Positions 24,374 to 35,530 of a stretch of 64,000 nucleotides of DNA are shown here, in pieces. Every line of letters begins with the position of its first letter. The stretch's first letter is position 1. The stretch spans positions 7,640,501 to 7,704,500 of the forward strand of contig CP136891.1 in the NCBI GenBank assembly GCA_034359265.1, read 5' to 3'. The DNA is from Canna indica (lineage: Eukaryota > Streptophyta > Magnoliopsida > Zingiberales > Cannaceae). Under the pieces are notes generated by a model, which saw nothing but the letters and a program-made list of their open reading frames with translations, had not been told where the DNA came from and ran no database searches. Made by a program: the position numbers and the translations under genes.

Positions 24374-25233
24374 TTATTCCTCCTCGAACTTTATGCGCCT
24401 GAATATAGCCCGAAAAGTTTGACCACCATTTCTAGCAACCTTCTGACCTTCTTCAGTTGCGGAAGTTAACAACTTAACAACAGGATCTGCTTCAAGTTCT
24501 TCCTCGGAAACAGCTTCGAACAGAGGGTGGTCCTCCAAACAAGATCTCATCCAATCCCCAAGTTCCTCCACATCCGTCATTGTGTAGATGATACCACCTA
24601 ATTCAAGTGCATAAGCATACTCATCAAGCAGTTGAAGGCTGATAACTCTTCGTCGATGGTTTTTCTCTTTAAAATGGGGATCTGGAAATAGAAAGAACAT
24701 TTTTGATAGTTGTGCCTTCCCAAAATAGTTAGGTAAATATTTCATTGAATTGGTTCGAACTACAGAAATATTCTCATATTGTCCTGGGTTTGAAGCTCTC
24801 AAGGCCAAGATTCGCTCTTTCACATATTCAGTTACCTGTATAATAAAATATTCACAATTTAATTGCACTCTACAACTTAAAGTAAGATTATGCATACGAA
24901 AGGAATGATGCGTCTTACCTTATCTCTGAGCTCCATCCCTAGCATTAGAGTATCAGGAAAAAGACGTGAGAGGCTGACAAGCAATCCACCAAAACCACAA
25001 CCAATATCAGCAAATCTAACTTTGCGGGGAGATGCGCTGCCATTTTTATGATCTTCTCCACCAGATGGAAAAAAGTATGGATAGTGATGAGAGTAATCAA
25101 ACTCAGCAGGACATATTGGTATTGGAAAGTGTGAGTCGCTAAGAGGATTGCTATGTGCTCGTGCTCGATAGAACCGCTTTCTTGGAAGGCGGCACGATTG
25201 GCCTTTCACTTTAGTGCCAGTATTATCAGACAT
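24374..25233 (-). CDS. tRNA (guanine-N7-)-methyltransferase
   Basis: Catalytic subunit (Trm8/METTL1/TrmB family) that methylates G46 in the tRNA variable loop using S-adenosylmethionine, working with a WD-repeat partner in eukaryotes. Two exons, 25233-24919 and 24835-24374, give 258 residues, close to the ~250 residues of the eukaryotic family. Visible: ADIGCGFGG (75-83), the SAM-binding loop, with the acidic residue of MELRDK (E101) at the end of the next strand; TNSMKYLPNYF; the family signature FPDPHFKEKNHRRR (155-168) that contacts tRNA; and TDVEELGDWM near the active-site floor. The intron falls between codons and both borders are GT-AG. The start is the first ATG in the open frame; an AAACCCTAG-type leader lies about 1.6 kb upstream, so a 5' UTR intron is possible. 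No damage seen. Confidence 0.95.
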
Positions 25234-25470
25234 TATTGTGGTTCAATAACTAGTTGAGAGCAGTTGTCAAAGCAATATTGAACTTGTGGTTCCCGGAGTG
25301 CTCATCAACACTTAAACAAGCACTTCATATATAGCTTTGAGTTCATTAGAATGACAATTCCACATGGCCTGATAAAGTGATAAGACGTCAGCATACAGTT
25401 CTAAAGAATCAATAGTTGGGCATATCAATCATGCGTAGTAAATATGTTATCACATGAAGAATTACAGAAA

Positions 25471-25827
25471 GGGACAATGTTTGGTTGTCCACAAATTAAG
25501 ATGCTTATAAATAGTATTTGTATGCAATTATAAATGCTGCAAATTATAAAGACAACTTTATTTTTTGGTTGCTTGCAAGTATACTTGCATTTTGCAATTA
25601 TAAGAGTTTGGTTAGTTGCAAAAAAAAGACAAGAGATTGGACTTTATTTGCATCATGCATTTATTACATGCAAACTTTTTAGTTGCAGCCCATTTTGTAG
25701 CATTTGAACATTGGTTGCAAATATAAAATACTACAAATAAATTAATTACATCTGACCAAACATAGGATTTAATTTATTTGTTGCAATTAGATTTGCAACA
25801 AATTCAATAACGGACAACCAAACACCC
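25471..25827. mobile_element. MITE with GTTTGGTTGTCC ends (PIF/Harbinger-like, candidate)
   Basis: About 357 bp, beginning GGGACAATGTTTGGTTGTCC and ending GGACAACCAAACACCC. The two ends are inverted copies apart from an indel of about two bases and a mismatch. The inside is AT-rich with inverted 'TTTGCA/TGCAAA' words. The TGTTTGG-type ends recall Tourist/Harbinger MITEs, but no clear 3-bp target duplication was found, so the superfamily is tentative. Confidence 0.65.
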
Positions 25828-26543
25828 TAAACAAATTACATCATATAATAACCAACACATATTTTTATGGCACAAGAAACCATTGATATCATAGGAAACT
25901 AAAACTCTAGAAAATCAAGACAAGAGCCACAGAGCATAAAACAGACGATATTTAATTTTCTTTTCCAAATCAACAAGAATACATGAATCTTGAAAAAAAA
26001 TGAAAATATGTATCACCGACTAAATATAGCAAAAATGAAGGATATTAACTAAATATTGGCTTGATCATAAAAAGCAAATAGGAAACATATAACCAGAGAC
26101 AGCAACCATAAAGTTGCTCAATAGTTTTATCTAACTCTTCTGTGTTGATATTGTCCAATAACAAAGATGAACCTAGTTCATGAAACTATGGTCTAAAGTC
26201 GACCTATTTCAGGAATGGTTAAATTTCGGATTAATTCTCGCCTAATTCAACAAGAAATTCTTTCTTGCAGTGTATAGAGTACCCATTTATTTCACCTTAT
26301 CCAATTTAATACTAGGTACTAGAATTCATCACAAACTCGGTTCTTCAATCTACTTTTCTACGGAATTTTGCCTGAACACGACTACTGGTATCCCTGGCTA
26401 CCCTAACATACTAAAAAAGGACATGCAGATACAGATATATGAAAAACCCTACTAATCCATATAGTAGAATCAACTAGTTAGACGCAAAAGGCACGCAATC
26501 CAAAATCATAATTTGCGAAAGTATAGCAATTGTTCACAGTTCA

Positions 26544-26880
26544 CTAAATTGCATTACCACATTTGCATCGGACAAGCAAAAAATAAAAAAATATCATGCC
26601 AAAAAACATCATCTTTGCAAATGAGAACTGCAGATCACAAGTGAATCGACAATACACAAAAAAATTGGGGGAGGAAGAGGCACAATCCGCACCAGGGATT
26701 TGGTCAAAAATTGAAGGCCATGTGACAGGATGGAGGAAGAGAGTGTCTCTTTGCCTCTGCTCGTCTTCTTCGGAATCTAGGGAGGAGGAGGGGAGCGGAG
26801 GCTTGGTCGACGATGCGAAAAAGGATGTCGGAGAGGCGAGCGTTAGCAAGTTGAGAACAGCGGTTGAAGGCTAGGGTTTA
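26544..26880 (-). other. Possible 5' leader and promoter of the tRNA methyltransferase gene
   Basis: After about 1.3 kb of AT-rich DNA the composition rises here. On the minus strand it begins AAACCCTAG, a motif common at plant transcript starts, followed by a CT-rich stretch. A minus-strand frame is open to 26849 but shows no family. The most economical reading is a 5' UTR exon of the gene at 24374-25233; an independent short gene is not excluded. Confidence 0.35.
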
Positions 26881-27216
26881 TGTATTCCAGTAAAACCGAT
26901 CTAAACCGCCCTTTTTGGATTATGAACCCGGCTACGTACGGTTCAATTGGAGCCGTACCGGTCTAACCAAGTCGGATAGACACGAATTTGCACGAGTAGG
27001 ATTTATTTAATTATTTTATGAGCTCTGAGAAAAAAAATAAATTTTATATTAATATGGTATACGCAATATAACATAAATTTTACATTATTTTAATCTTAGC
27101 AAAAAAAAAAAGATTAAAATTAATTTTTATCCTATCTTCTTTTTTTCTTGCAAAACAAATATGTTAAGAGGATTTATTCAATTCAATTCCACATGCTTAG
27201 TTGGAAAATCATAACG

Positions 27217-27385
27217 AATAATTTTTTTTTTTATAAAGCGTAAACACGATAATATACGCACAAAACGCATTACAAGACATACAATGACGTGAAAGACACA
27301 CAAAACACTATAATTAAAAATTGAACCCAAGACCTAAATAATATACTCGGATGCTATTATCACTTGAGCATAAGTGAGTTCATAA
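27217..27385 (-). mobile_element. tRNA-derived SINE, candidate
   Basis: On the minus strand an A-box-like CTTATGCTCAAGTGA (about 27360-27375) is followed 40 bp later by a B-box-like CTTGGGTTCAA (27321-27331). The unit ends in an A-run, seen as the T-run at 27222-27235. No target duplication was identified. Confidence 0.5.
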
Positions 27386-27389
27386 ATAA

Positions 27390-30300
27390 CAAATAGGTTG
27401 AAATTATGATTTTTGTTTGCAGCGATGTGACTTTAATTACTTGCTATAGAAATCCAAGCTAGTCTTGTACACATTACTACATTAGAAGAGAATATTCAGG
27501 TAATATAAGGAAAAATATGCTATTACAGTGGAAATTGTGGATTCTTTTATAAATATATATAATATATATAATAAGTCCAAATTGATATCATGATGATCGA
27601 TGTGTCCTAAATAGCAACTGGCATTTGCAAGCATCTATTGCCTGAACAAGCCAACAAAGAGTGTCTGGAATCTCATCATCAACTCTCTCAAATTTATAGC
27701 CAGAATCCAACTCGGAGACAATCTCAACAATAATACAAGTCACTTGGTTGTACTGCTCAAAATAGTTTTTCTTTGTCTTATTAATTCATGGGTAGATTGA
27801 ACCATGCTGATGCTGAATTTGAATTATTTGGTCAAAGAAAAATTAATGTTGAGATGAGGTGCATGCACACCAAAATTGAGTTTACAACATTTTAGAATTA
27901 TAGAGACAACATATTTCATAGTTTATGTATTAAGCCATAGGTGAGATTGTAGTACATTATTTGTAGCACATGAGACAAAATGATTTTTTCTTGTCATTCG
28001 GATCATACCAATGCCAATCAGGGACAAAGTCGCAAAGATATATTGATCAATAATACTCGAGTTTAGAACATCCTATCTCATTAATTCTTAAGGAAAAAAA
28101 TACTTTAAAGATAATATTTTCTCAAGGACAATGTCGCAAACATCATTGATGGATAATATTCGAGTGAACATTTGTACGCCGTGGTTTCCTCTAAATTTTA
28201 CTTTGTGGGCTACTCATTCAACCGGTACGACAATGGGAAATTATCGTAAGTTTCTCTTGTTGATGGTTTAGAGATGGAAAACATAGTTTGAACAGAACAC
28301 TTGAAGTTTTGATAACACTCGACGATGGACGGTTGAATTAGCTATTGAAGGGCCTATTGCTTTCAACAACATGTCTTAAACTTATGGATTGATGTTTTTC
28401 AATTGTTACAATTGTGTATCTCTTCCTTCTTACTGTACTCTCTTCTCGATCTTTTCTTTACTTGTATTTCTCAACTCTCTTGATAAATATATTTTTTTAA
28501 AAATAAAAAATGCCCCTATGAAAGTAAATTTTCCTACAATGCGAGCTTTCTAGTTAAGTGGTAAAGTGATTATAAGCTGAATTCATCAAACAAATTATAC
28601 TCTTGAGTACAAAAACTTCTAATTTACCATCATCCATCCCAATATGCTGTTAATTAGTCCAATGCATTGCCATCAGTACCAACTTTATTTTTCATGGATA
28701 ATCTCTGTGAGCATTTATTTATTTATTATAACAAGGTGAAGGTGACATCAAAACCCAGGCATATTTATTCACATAACAACTGAGCATTTCACTTATTTAT
28801 AATTTATCATTTTCTCCTTAGGAAGCAACCTTTATGAGCATATTTTTTACTGCAAGGTGACAACAGGAGCCAGGCATTTATTCTTTCTCATTCCCAACTC
28901 CAAGGCCTCTTTCAACCTCTGACACAGTTCCTAACTCCCAAGCCATACTATAATGTGTATAGATATGTCAGTTTGACCAAGGGTCAACACTGTACTCGAT
29001 CCATTAACCCTTCTCATTTAACTACTGCAGTAGAATCTTCCTGCTTGCCCACCATGGTTTGTGGTGGATGGCTATAGGGAAATATATTGAACAAAAGTTA
29101 CCACCATATATCCAGCTCAACTCCTGCAGCTAAAGTTCAACATGGGAGGAAAGGATGAACCAAAAGGGGCTTCTTGTGGCTAAACTTGGATTGGATTTTT
29201 AATCAATTAGTTTTTGATTGGTTTCTAACACAATTCATTAATTTTGATGCTTCATTTCAAGGATAACTAAAACCCACTCTTATATATTAAATTATTGATT
29301 TGATGCTTAATTTGCATAAGAGTTTTCACTGATTAGGTTACTGATTCCTTTCAGACTGTATATATAGAAGTTGAAGGACTCAACTACTTGTTACTACACA
29401 AACTCAATGTGAGAAGTTTGAAAATTCAACAAGCTATCCTTTTAAGTATTCAGGGATATCTAATATATTTTACCATATAAAGTACTTATTGAATAACTTA
29501 GGTGTTGATCAAATTTGAAGTACCCAAATGACAAAAAGAGGAGGTTTTGCTCAAAGTTAAATTTATCCCCACATGGTGTATTAAATTGGCATGCTCTTAA
29601 TGGTTCTTGGAAGAAGACAAGGAGGCATATGGCAACATCAATTGATTAAGAACTATGTAGTTCGCCAACATTTGCAAAGTGTCTTGCTGTTTTATTAAAA
29701 GATTGCCAAGTTGGCTAAATGAGGCAGGGTGCAAACTGTGCCAAGTTGGAACCAGTTTGACTGTACTTGGAATTGATGATGGTCATCGGATCCGCGATCA
29801 ATGGCCGCGATTTAACTTCGATGCATCCACATTAGGATATATTTTTAAGTAGGTGTCTCACAAAAGATTTTCAACTAGATTTTAATGTTGGGTTAACTTG
29901 TCGTATTAATTGGCTGAGCCCAAGTTTGTAAGTTTTAAAAAATTTAATTCAAGTTTGATGGATTTTTTTTTTAACTTGAGCTCGACTCATTTACTTAATT
30001 AAATGGATTCGAATTCGACTCAAAATAAAACTTATTTTTAATCAAAATATTTAGTTATGCCATAATATATACACGACTTAAAAGAACCAATTCATGATAT
30101 TGACAATTATATTTTTTTTTATCAAGCCACTAATTAATAAGTCATTGAGTTCATTTATATCATAATTGAGAATTTAAAGAAAGGCTTATAAGCAAATTGC
30201 ATAATATTCTTAGGAACTTCAATTAGGTTGATAATCTTGTGAGAGTCTTTACAAAAGAGATCAAAATTCCAAAAATATCCAAAGATAAATTAGAAAAGCT

Positions 30301-31700
30301 TAAATATACAACAATTAAATTTTGCAAACTGGTTTGGAAGTGCCATGCCTGATCAATATAGTTTTGGTTTACTATCTCAAAAAGAATTGAAGAATAATGG
30401 AGTAATTAAAATAAACAATGATGGATGCATACATAGATACATCTTTGGATTCCATGCTTAAAGAGCCTTGTATATTACTTGGATATATATATATATATAT
30501 ATATTAAAGGGTGCAATTGATTGGGAACCAATTAATTCAATGTGTTGTACCAGCCTGTTAACCAGAATCAAAGTTGGGACTTCAAAGTTCTTCTGACAAC
30601 ATTAAATGTTCACTAATAAAATAATAGTCCAAGAAGAGCAACTCCAAAGTCCACCTAAACCAAACACAAGTTCTGCATTCTAATGATAGTGTAAAAACTT
30701 CTTCTATAGGTTTACTTTTTTCTTCTTCAAGTAAAGTGGAAGACAACATTTTGAATCTTAGTCCAGCTAACTAGCTACATCCATTTAAACTTTGATCTTA
30801 ATATATTTTCCAACATAATAAATTTGTGCTACCTAAAAAACCATTTAGTCCCTATTGTAGTTGGAGATCTTTCTAGGTATACTAAAATGACTAAAAAAAG
30901 TTAAAATATTTTAGTACATACAAGTGAGTCATTGATCATGCTTTAGAAAATCTATACAAGAATATATGTTCAAATGGAATTCTAGTGTCCACCACCACTG
31001 ACTTAGATGATTAAGGCATGCAAAGCATATTGTTGTTGGTTAGAGTCCAATCCCTAGTATTAACATCTATTGATTTTATATAACATGTTAGACATTATTC
31101 TAAAATGAAATATATTACGCTCACGCAAAATATATAAATATCAAAACTTCCTAAATAGAGTAATACTACATTTAATTTTGATTTTAAAATTTATTAAAGT
31201 ATCCGTAAAACTCACATGCTCATTAATTGATATATTATATTTTTGTTTGTTGCGCGAAGCAAATGCTAGTGCTACGATGCTATATATCTTACTCGATTTT
31301 GCTTTCGTTGGTGTACGCAATTTGAGCATGCATATATCCTACCATTAGGGGGGCGTTTGATTTTTGAAGTGTATGATTTCTTTATATAATCATATTCTCA
31401 AGTATAAATAAATTAGCATGATAACAAATTAAACATGTCAATGTATTAATATATGAAGCAAGCACCCTCATAGGATTTTTATAAGTATTCTTATAAATTA
31501 GATAATCAAGCTAATTAAATACAAATTCATCCCCAATGACAAGAAATTTCATATGGCAAGGAATAAATACTGCCCTTATAAAACCAACTAATTAAAATTT
31601 ATCAATAAAGGACATGATATAAACATTAAATCAAACCAGCCCATATATATATATAATCCAAATCCAAATAAATCCCACAAGGTGTCCCCATATACTAGTA
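27390..31700. other. Long intergenic stretch, no gene recognised
   Basis: Mostly AT-rich with scattered element relics. A tRNA-like A box TAGTTAAGTGGT lies near 28550 and a B-box-like GGTTAGAGTCC at 31038-31048, both suggesting SINE scraps. Degenerate 'TTGAGCTCGACTC' DNA at about 29850-30060 resembles the hAT-type element at 52993. A (TA)n run sits near 30485, and a GGGGGGCGTTTGATTTTTG end near 31349 resembles a Harbinger MITE end without its partner. Confidence 0.45.
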
Positions 31701-31938
31701 AATAATACAAAGGAAGGAGGAAGGTATTAATATGAAGAGGAAAAAGTAATGGAAAACAAAACAAAAACACACCTCCCCAATCCCTGCCCTTCCTCCTCAT
31801 CTTGCAGTCTTGCTCTCCTCTCTCTCCTCTTTCTTTCTCTCTCTCTCCCTCTTCCCCCACCAATCTCACCATTTTATATATCCACCATTCCACTCTCCTC
31901 CTCCTCCCCACTCTCACACTCTCTCTTCTTCCTTTCCC

Positions 31939-31942
<4 letters not shown>

Positions 31943-31990
<48 letters not shown>
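31943..31990. repeat. (CT)n microsatellite upstream of the cyclin gene
   Basis: About 24 uninterrupted CT units roughly 100 bp before the cyclin ATG, probably in the promoter or 5' UTR. CT-rich leaders are common in plant promoters; this pure run is long. Confidence 0.9.
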
Positions 31991-31994
<4 letters not shown>

Positions 31995-32067
31995 CCCCTT
32001 TCTACTTCTCTATCTTCTATCATTCTATCTATCTATCAATATTTGAGGGGTTTGGTGCTTCACGGTG

Positions 32068-32171
32068 ATGGAGAAGCAATGAGGAGGAGGCGATGCCGCT
32101 CACGCTGTCAGACCACCACGCCGCCGCCGCCGTCTGCGACCTCCTGTGCAGCGAGGACGCCAGCGAGGTAG
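32068..32171 (+). promoter_or_regulatory. Two upstream ORFs before the cyclin start
   Basis: uORF1 at 32068-32082 encodes MEKQ and stops 10 bp before the cyclin ATG. uORF2 starts at 32079, inside uORF1 but in another frame, and ends at 32171, overlapping the cyclin start by about 80 bp. If transcription starts upstream of 32068 both would lower initiation at the cyclin ATG. Confidence 0.5.
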
Positions 32172-34401
32172 CCGGGGACACGCCCGGTGGGAGCGGCGCC
32201 GCGCCGTGGCGGGCGGCCGAGTTCCCCGACGACTCGGACGAGTCCATCGCCTGGTTCATCGAGGAGGAGGCGGACTACTCGCCCGGCCGCGACTACCCGG
32301 ATCGATTCCGGTCCAACCCGCTCGACTCGGTCGCGCGCCAAGAGGCCGTCGCCTGGATCATCAAGGTTCCCCCCCCACCCCCCCTCTCCTTCTCTCGAAC
32401 CCCCCTCCCGCGCCGGCGCACGTTAGATCGACCCCGAACAGATTCGCAAGGTTGCTACTCCCGCGCCGGCTCATGTTAGATCGACTCAGTAGGGGTTTAC
32501 TATCGTGAGCCGGATCCGCTCACTAGTCACCGCCCTTTGACGGGCGTCAAAGTGTAGTGTTATTTTTGGTTTTTCATTGTTTGTGCTGATACTGGGATTT
32601 TTCCCCCCTCCTTTTTTTCCAGGTCCATGCGTACTACCGTTTCCGTCCACTAACGGCGTATCTAGCCGTTAACTACATGGATCGGTTCCTTTCTTCTCAT
32701 CGTCTACCGGTACATGGATCACTCTATCATATTACTATTATGATTATACCTTTCCTTTTGATACTTCTCATCATATTTTTACATTACATCCTACAAATTT
32801 TTGAGGCTTTTTTGTTCTTTCTTCTTCTTTTTTTGTATGATAAAAGGTGCGAGAAAAGAACTAAATCATTAAGGTAATTATAGGGTATTTTAATTAGAAC
32901 CATATGCAAATACTTTCTTCATTTTTCTGGATGGTGGATGATTAACAGATTTTTGTTATAGTAAAACATATAGTGTACTATGTAGATGCAAAATCCAAAG
33001 AGTTCCTCCTAGCTTAGTTGGTAAAGACATCTATACATCTGATTCTAATAAGCAAGATTTTAGGATCAAATCCCTCCTTAACTGCTTGCACATGAAAAAA
33101 TAAAAAGGTAAAAGAAACTAGTGGGAAAATGATTAAGAACGTTGACATATTTTTAGAGCCTAAATAGCACTCTTTGCTCATTGAGTGATTGCAACAACCT
33201 TTGGTTATTATACTTGTTTCTTTTTTCCTTCTATATATATAGTTGAGGAAAGAACAATCATTTACCTTAATACTGAAAGGGGTTGCTTTGTCCAAGATAG
33301 AGAAAGTCCCTTTCGGCATGAATAGTTTGACAAGGCATATGGATAAACGAAATGAGGAAGTACAGATGATTAATAATGCTATGCATATGCTCATTTTGGA
33401 TGCTATTTACTAATCTGACGATAATAACAAAACTAGCCACATAAAACTACCTAAAAATATTGATCTTCTTGGAATGTCGGTGACCTTATATATGATTGTT
33501 CTAACCATGCAGAAAAATGAATGGGCATTGCAACTTTTGTCAGTGGCATGCCTCTCCTTAGCTGCAAAAATGGAGGAGACGCTGCTTCCACCTCTGTTAG
33601 ATTTGCAGGTAATCAAACTTTGTAGCTTTGCTCTTCATGCATAGTACTTAACCAAGTAGTTTTTACTCTCCATTCTGATACTAATTTGTAGGTTGAGGAT
33701 GCAAGGTTTATTTTTGAATCTCGCACAATTCTTCGAATGGAGCTTCTTGTGCTCAACTCCTTGAATTGGAGGCTCCGATCAATAACACCTTTCACTTTCA
33801 TGGATTTCTTTGTTCACAAGATCGATCCCGTAGGAAAATATGCACAATATTTGGTTTCGTGGGCCACCGAAATTACGCTTGCAACAATGAAAGGTTATGT
33901 AGTTATGATCTCAGTATATCATTAATGATAAGGAAATGCATTGTTCATGTTAATCTGAAACAGTTGGTGTGGCAGACTTCAGGTTTCTAAGTCACTGCCC
34001 ATCGTCACTTGCTGCAGCTGCCATAATCTGTGCAGCTGATGAGGTGAAAGATCTAGCTTTTGTTAATCCTGCCATTGCAGTATCTTGGTCCATTGGATTA
34101 ACAGAGGTAAGGAAGAAAAATTTGGTCCTGATGGTGTTAAACGGTGCAATCTAACTTAGAATTTGTATTGCATTGCATCTTTCCTTCTTTGTAGGAAGGG
34201 ATTACCAGTTGCTATCAATCAATGCAGAAAGTTATTATCGAACGCATGAGAAAGCCTCCGATGATGCTTTCGCAGCTGAGACTATCCACCCAAACTGACA
34301 TTGGCCCAAGAGCTTCATCGTCATCTTCGTCTCCACCAAACAAAAGAAGGAAATTGAACAACAATTCCCCACTGGTGGATAATGACAAGGGGGACTTATA
34401 G
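32093..34401 (+). CDS. CYCD1: D-type cyclin, CYCD1 class
   Basis: G1 cyclin that partners CDKA and binds retinoblastoma-related protein to release E2F at the G1/S switch. Six exons: 32093-32365, 32623-32709, 33513-33608, 33692-33893, 33976-34106 and 34195-34401, all GT-AG and in phase, give 331 residues. LLCSE at 17-21 is the LxCxE Rb-binding motif. The cyclin box includes DESIAWFIEEE, LTAYLAVNYMDRFLSSHRLP and LLSVACLSLAAKMEE; the C-terminal cyclin fold has RMELLVLNSLNWRLRSITPF and CPSSLAAAAIICAADE; the tail carries a basic SPPNKRRKLN cluster, a likely nuclear signal. LTAYLAVNYMDRFL and the SSSSSSPP-KRRKL tail match the CYCD1 subgroup rather than CYCD2/3/4. The exon 5 acceptor at 33976 was preferred over one 12 bp upstream because it keeps family length; both stay in frame. 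The start is the ATG in the LxCxE frame. Confidence 0.95.
33003..33110 (+). mobile_element. tRNA-derived SINE-like sequence in cyclin intron 2
   Basis: A perfect A box TAGCTTAGTTGG at 33010-33021 and a B-box-like GGATCAAATCC at 33063-33073 are followed by an A-rich tail near 33093-33120. It lies in the second intron in the sense direction. It does not fold as a functional tRNA by eye. Confidence 0.6.
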
Positions 34402-35210
34402 GAAATTGAATAAGTTTCTTTTTTATTTTTCTTCTTTCCTTCTGGTTGCGGGTTTAGGAAGAACGGCCAGATATTTCTATATTTATTAGGTTATTTCTTT
34501 TTGGGATTTGCAGATTCCTCATTATTTTTCAGAGGATTTGGGGGATTTTTAGCCTAGCAATTAGGATACTGGTCTATATGACTGTGTCTAACCATGAGTT
34601 AGGCCGGGCAGGCAATTATTTTTTTAGTTCTTTTTTTTTGTTCTTGAAGTTCTTTCATTTGTGGGGCTTTGCTATTTATGTGAGATATGATAGCAAAGTG
34701 CTGCAGATTCTCAAGGGAGGGGGATCTGCCATTGTTGTAGTGTGGTAAAAAAAAGAAGTGTTAGCACATGTTCCTGCTTGTTGAGCTTGTGGGGGATATT
34801 AAAATCAAAGGCAGCCAGCATTCAATGTTCAATAAAGGACATCAACATACTGAGTATTTTTACAGCATGGTAAAAAGCAGATGACCTTCAAGATGTAGAT
34901 TCCAAATGTCAGATTGCTGCTGATTGTGGCCGGTCGTCTCGGTTGGTTGATATCCTCCTTAGGCTCACCAGCATGCTTTTATGGAGATCCTATGAAGGAT
35001 TATGTTTTTATTTTCTGTAATATTTGTTTACCGTGTGATTGTTGTGAGGGTGTTGCATGAATTGTTAAAACATGCATGCCAACCTGGAGAAGATGTGTGT
35101 TCATCCAACTTCAGGTTGCAGCCTCTGGCTGAGGCTTTTAATTCTCTTTGTATAAAGGTCTTTGAGGGCCTTTTGAATGTTGTGTTATTCTAAATCAATA
35201 AAGGAAGATA
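34402..35210 (+). other. 3' flank of the cyclin gene, likely 3' UTR
   Basis: T-rich non-coding DNA with possible poly(A) signals AATAAA near 34831 and near 35197. The first would give a ~430 bp 3' UTR and the second ~800 bp. Confidence 0.45.
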
Positions 35211-35324
35211 CATCTCCTTTGGAATGATATGAATGTAGGATTCACTTTAACTTTTCAAGCCGTTTCTGTTTCATTATTATAACAGCAGATTCAGAGATGC
35301 GAATCAAGGACTTGAGCAAGCAAT

Positions 35325-35530
35325 AATATTTCGGTTCCGATTTCAAGTACTGATTCCGGTTTCGATTTTAGATACCCGATGTGTTGGACTCAGAATCAAA
35401 ATTGATTTTAATCGGTTTTTTAATTTTTATCCCGAATTTTTTTTGAATTTAGTTCGAGTCTACTTGGAACTTATCTGATCGGGTAAATTTTAACCGATTT
35501 TGGATCTACCCGATATCCATGCATACCCTT
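35325..35530. repeat. Degenerate 'GGTTCCGATT' repeat, hAT-MITE-like remnant
   Basis: Words TTCGGTTCCGATTT, CCGGTTTCGATTTTAG, GGGTAAATTTTAACCGA and ACCCGATATCCATG resemble the inside of the hAT-type elements at 4955 and 53907. Clear terminal repeats are missing. Confidence 0.45.

Noticed and set aside
31749..32171. 140-residue Ser/Leu/Pro-rich ORF spanning the CT microsatellite
   Set aside because: Produced by the (CT)n run read in frame; its end is the uORF region of the cyclin gene. No domain.
33003..33110. Functional tRNA gene
   Set aside because: A box is good but the B box has mismatches and no acceptor stem is evident; better explained as a SINE.
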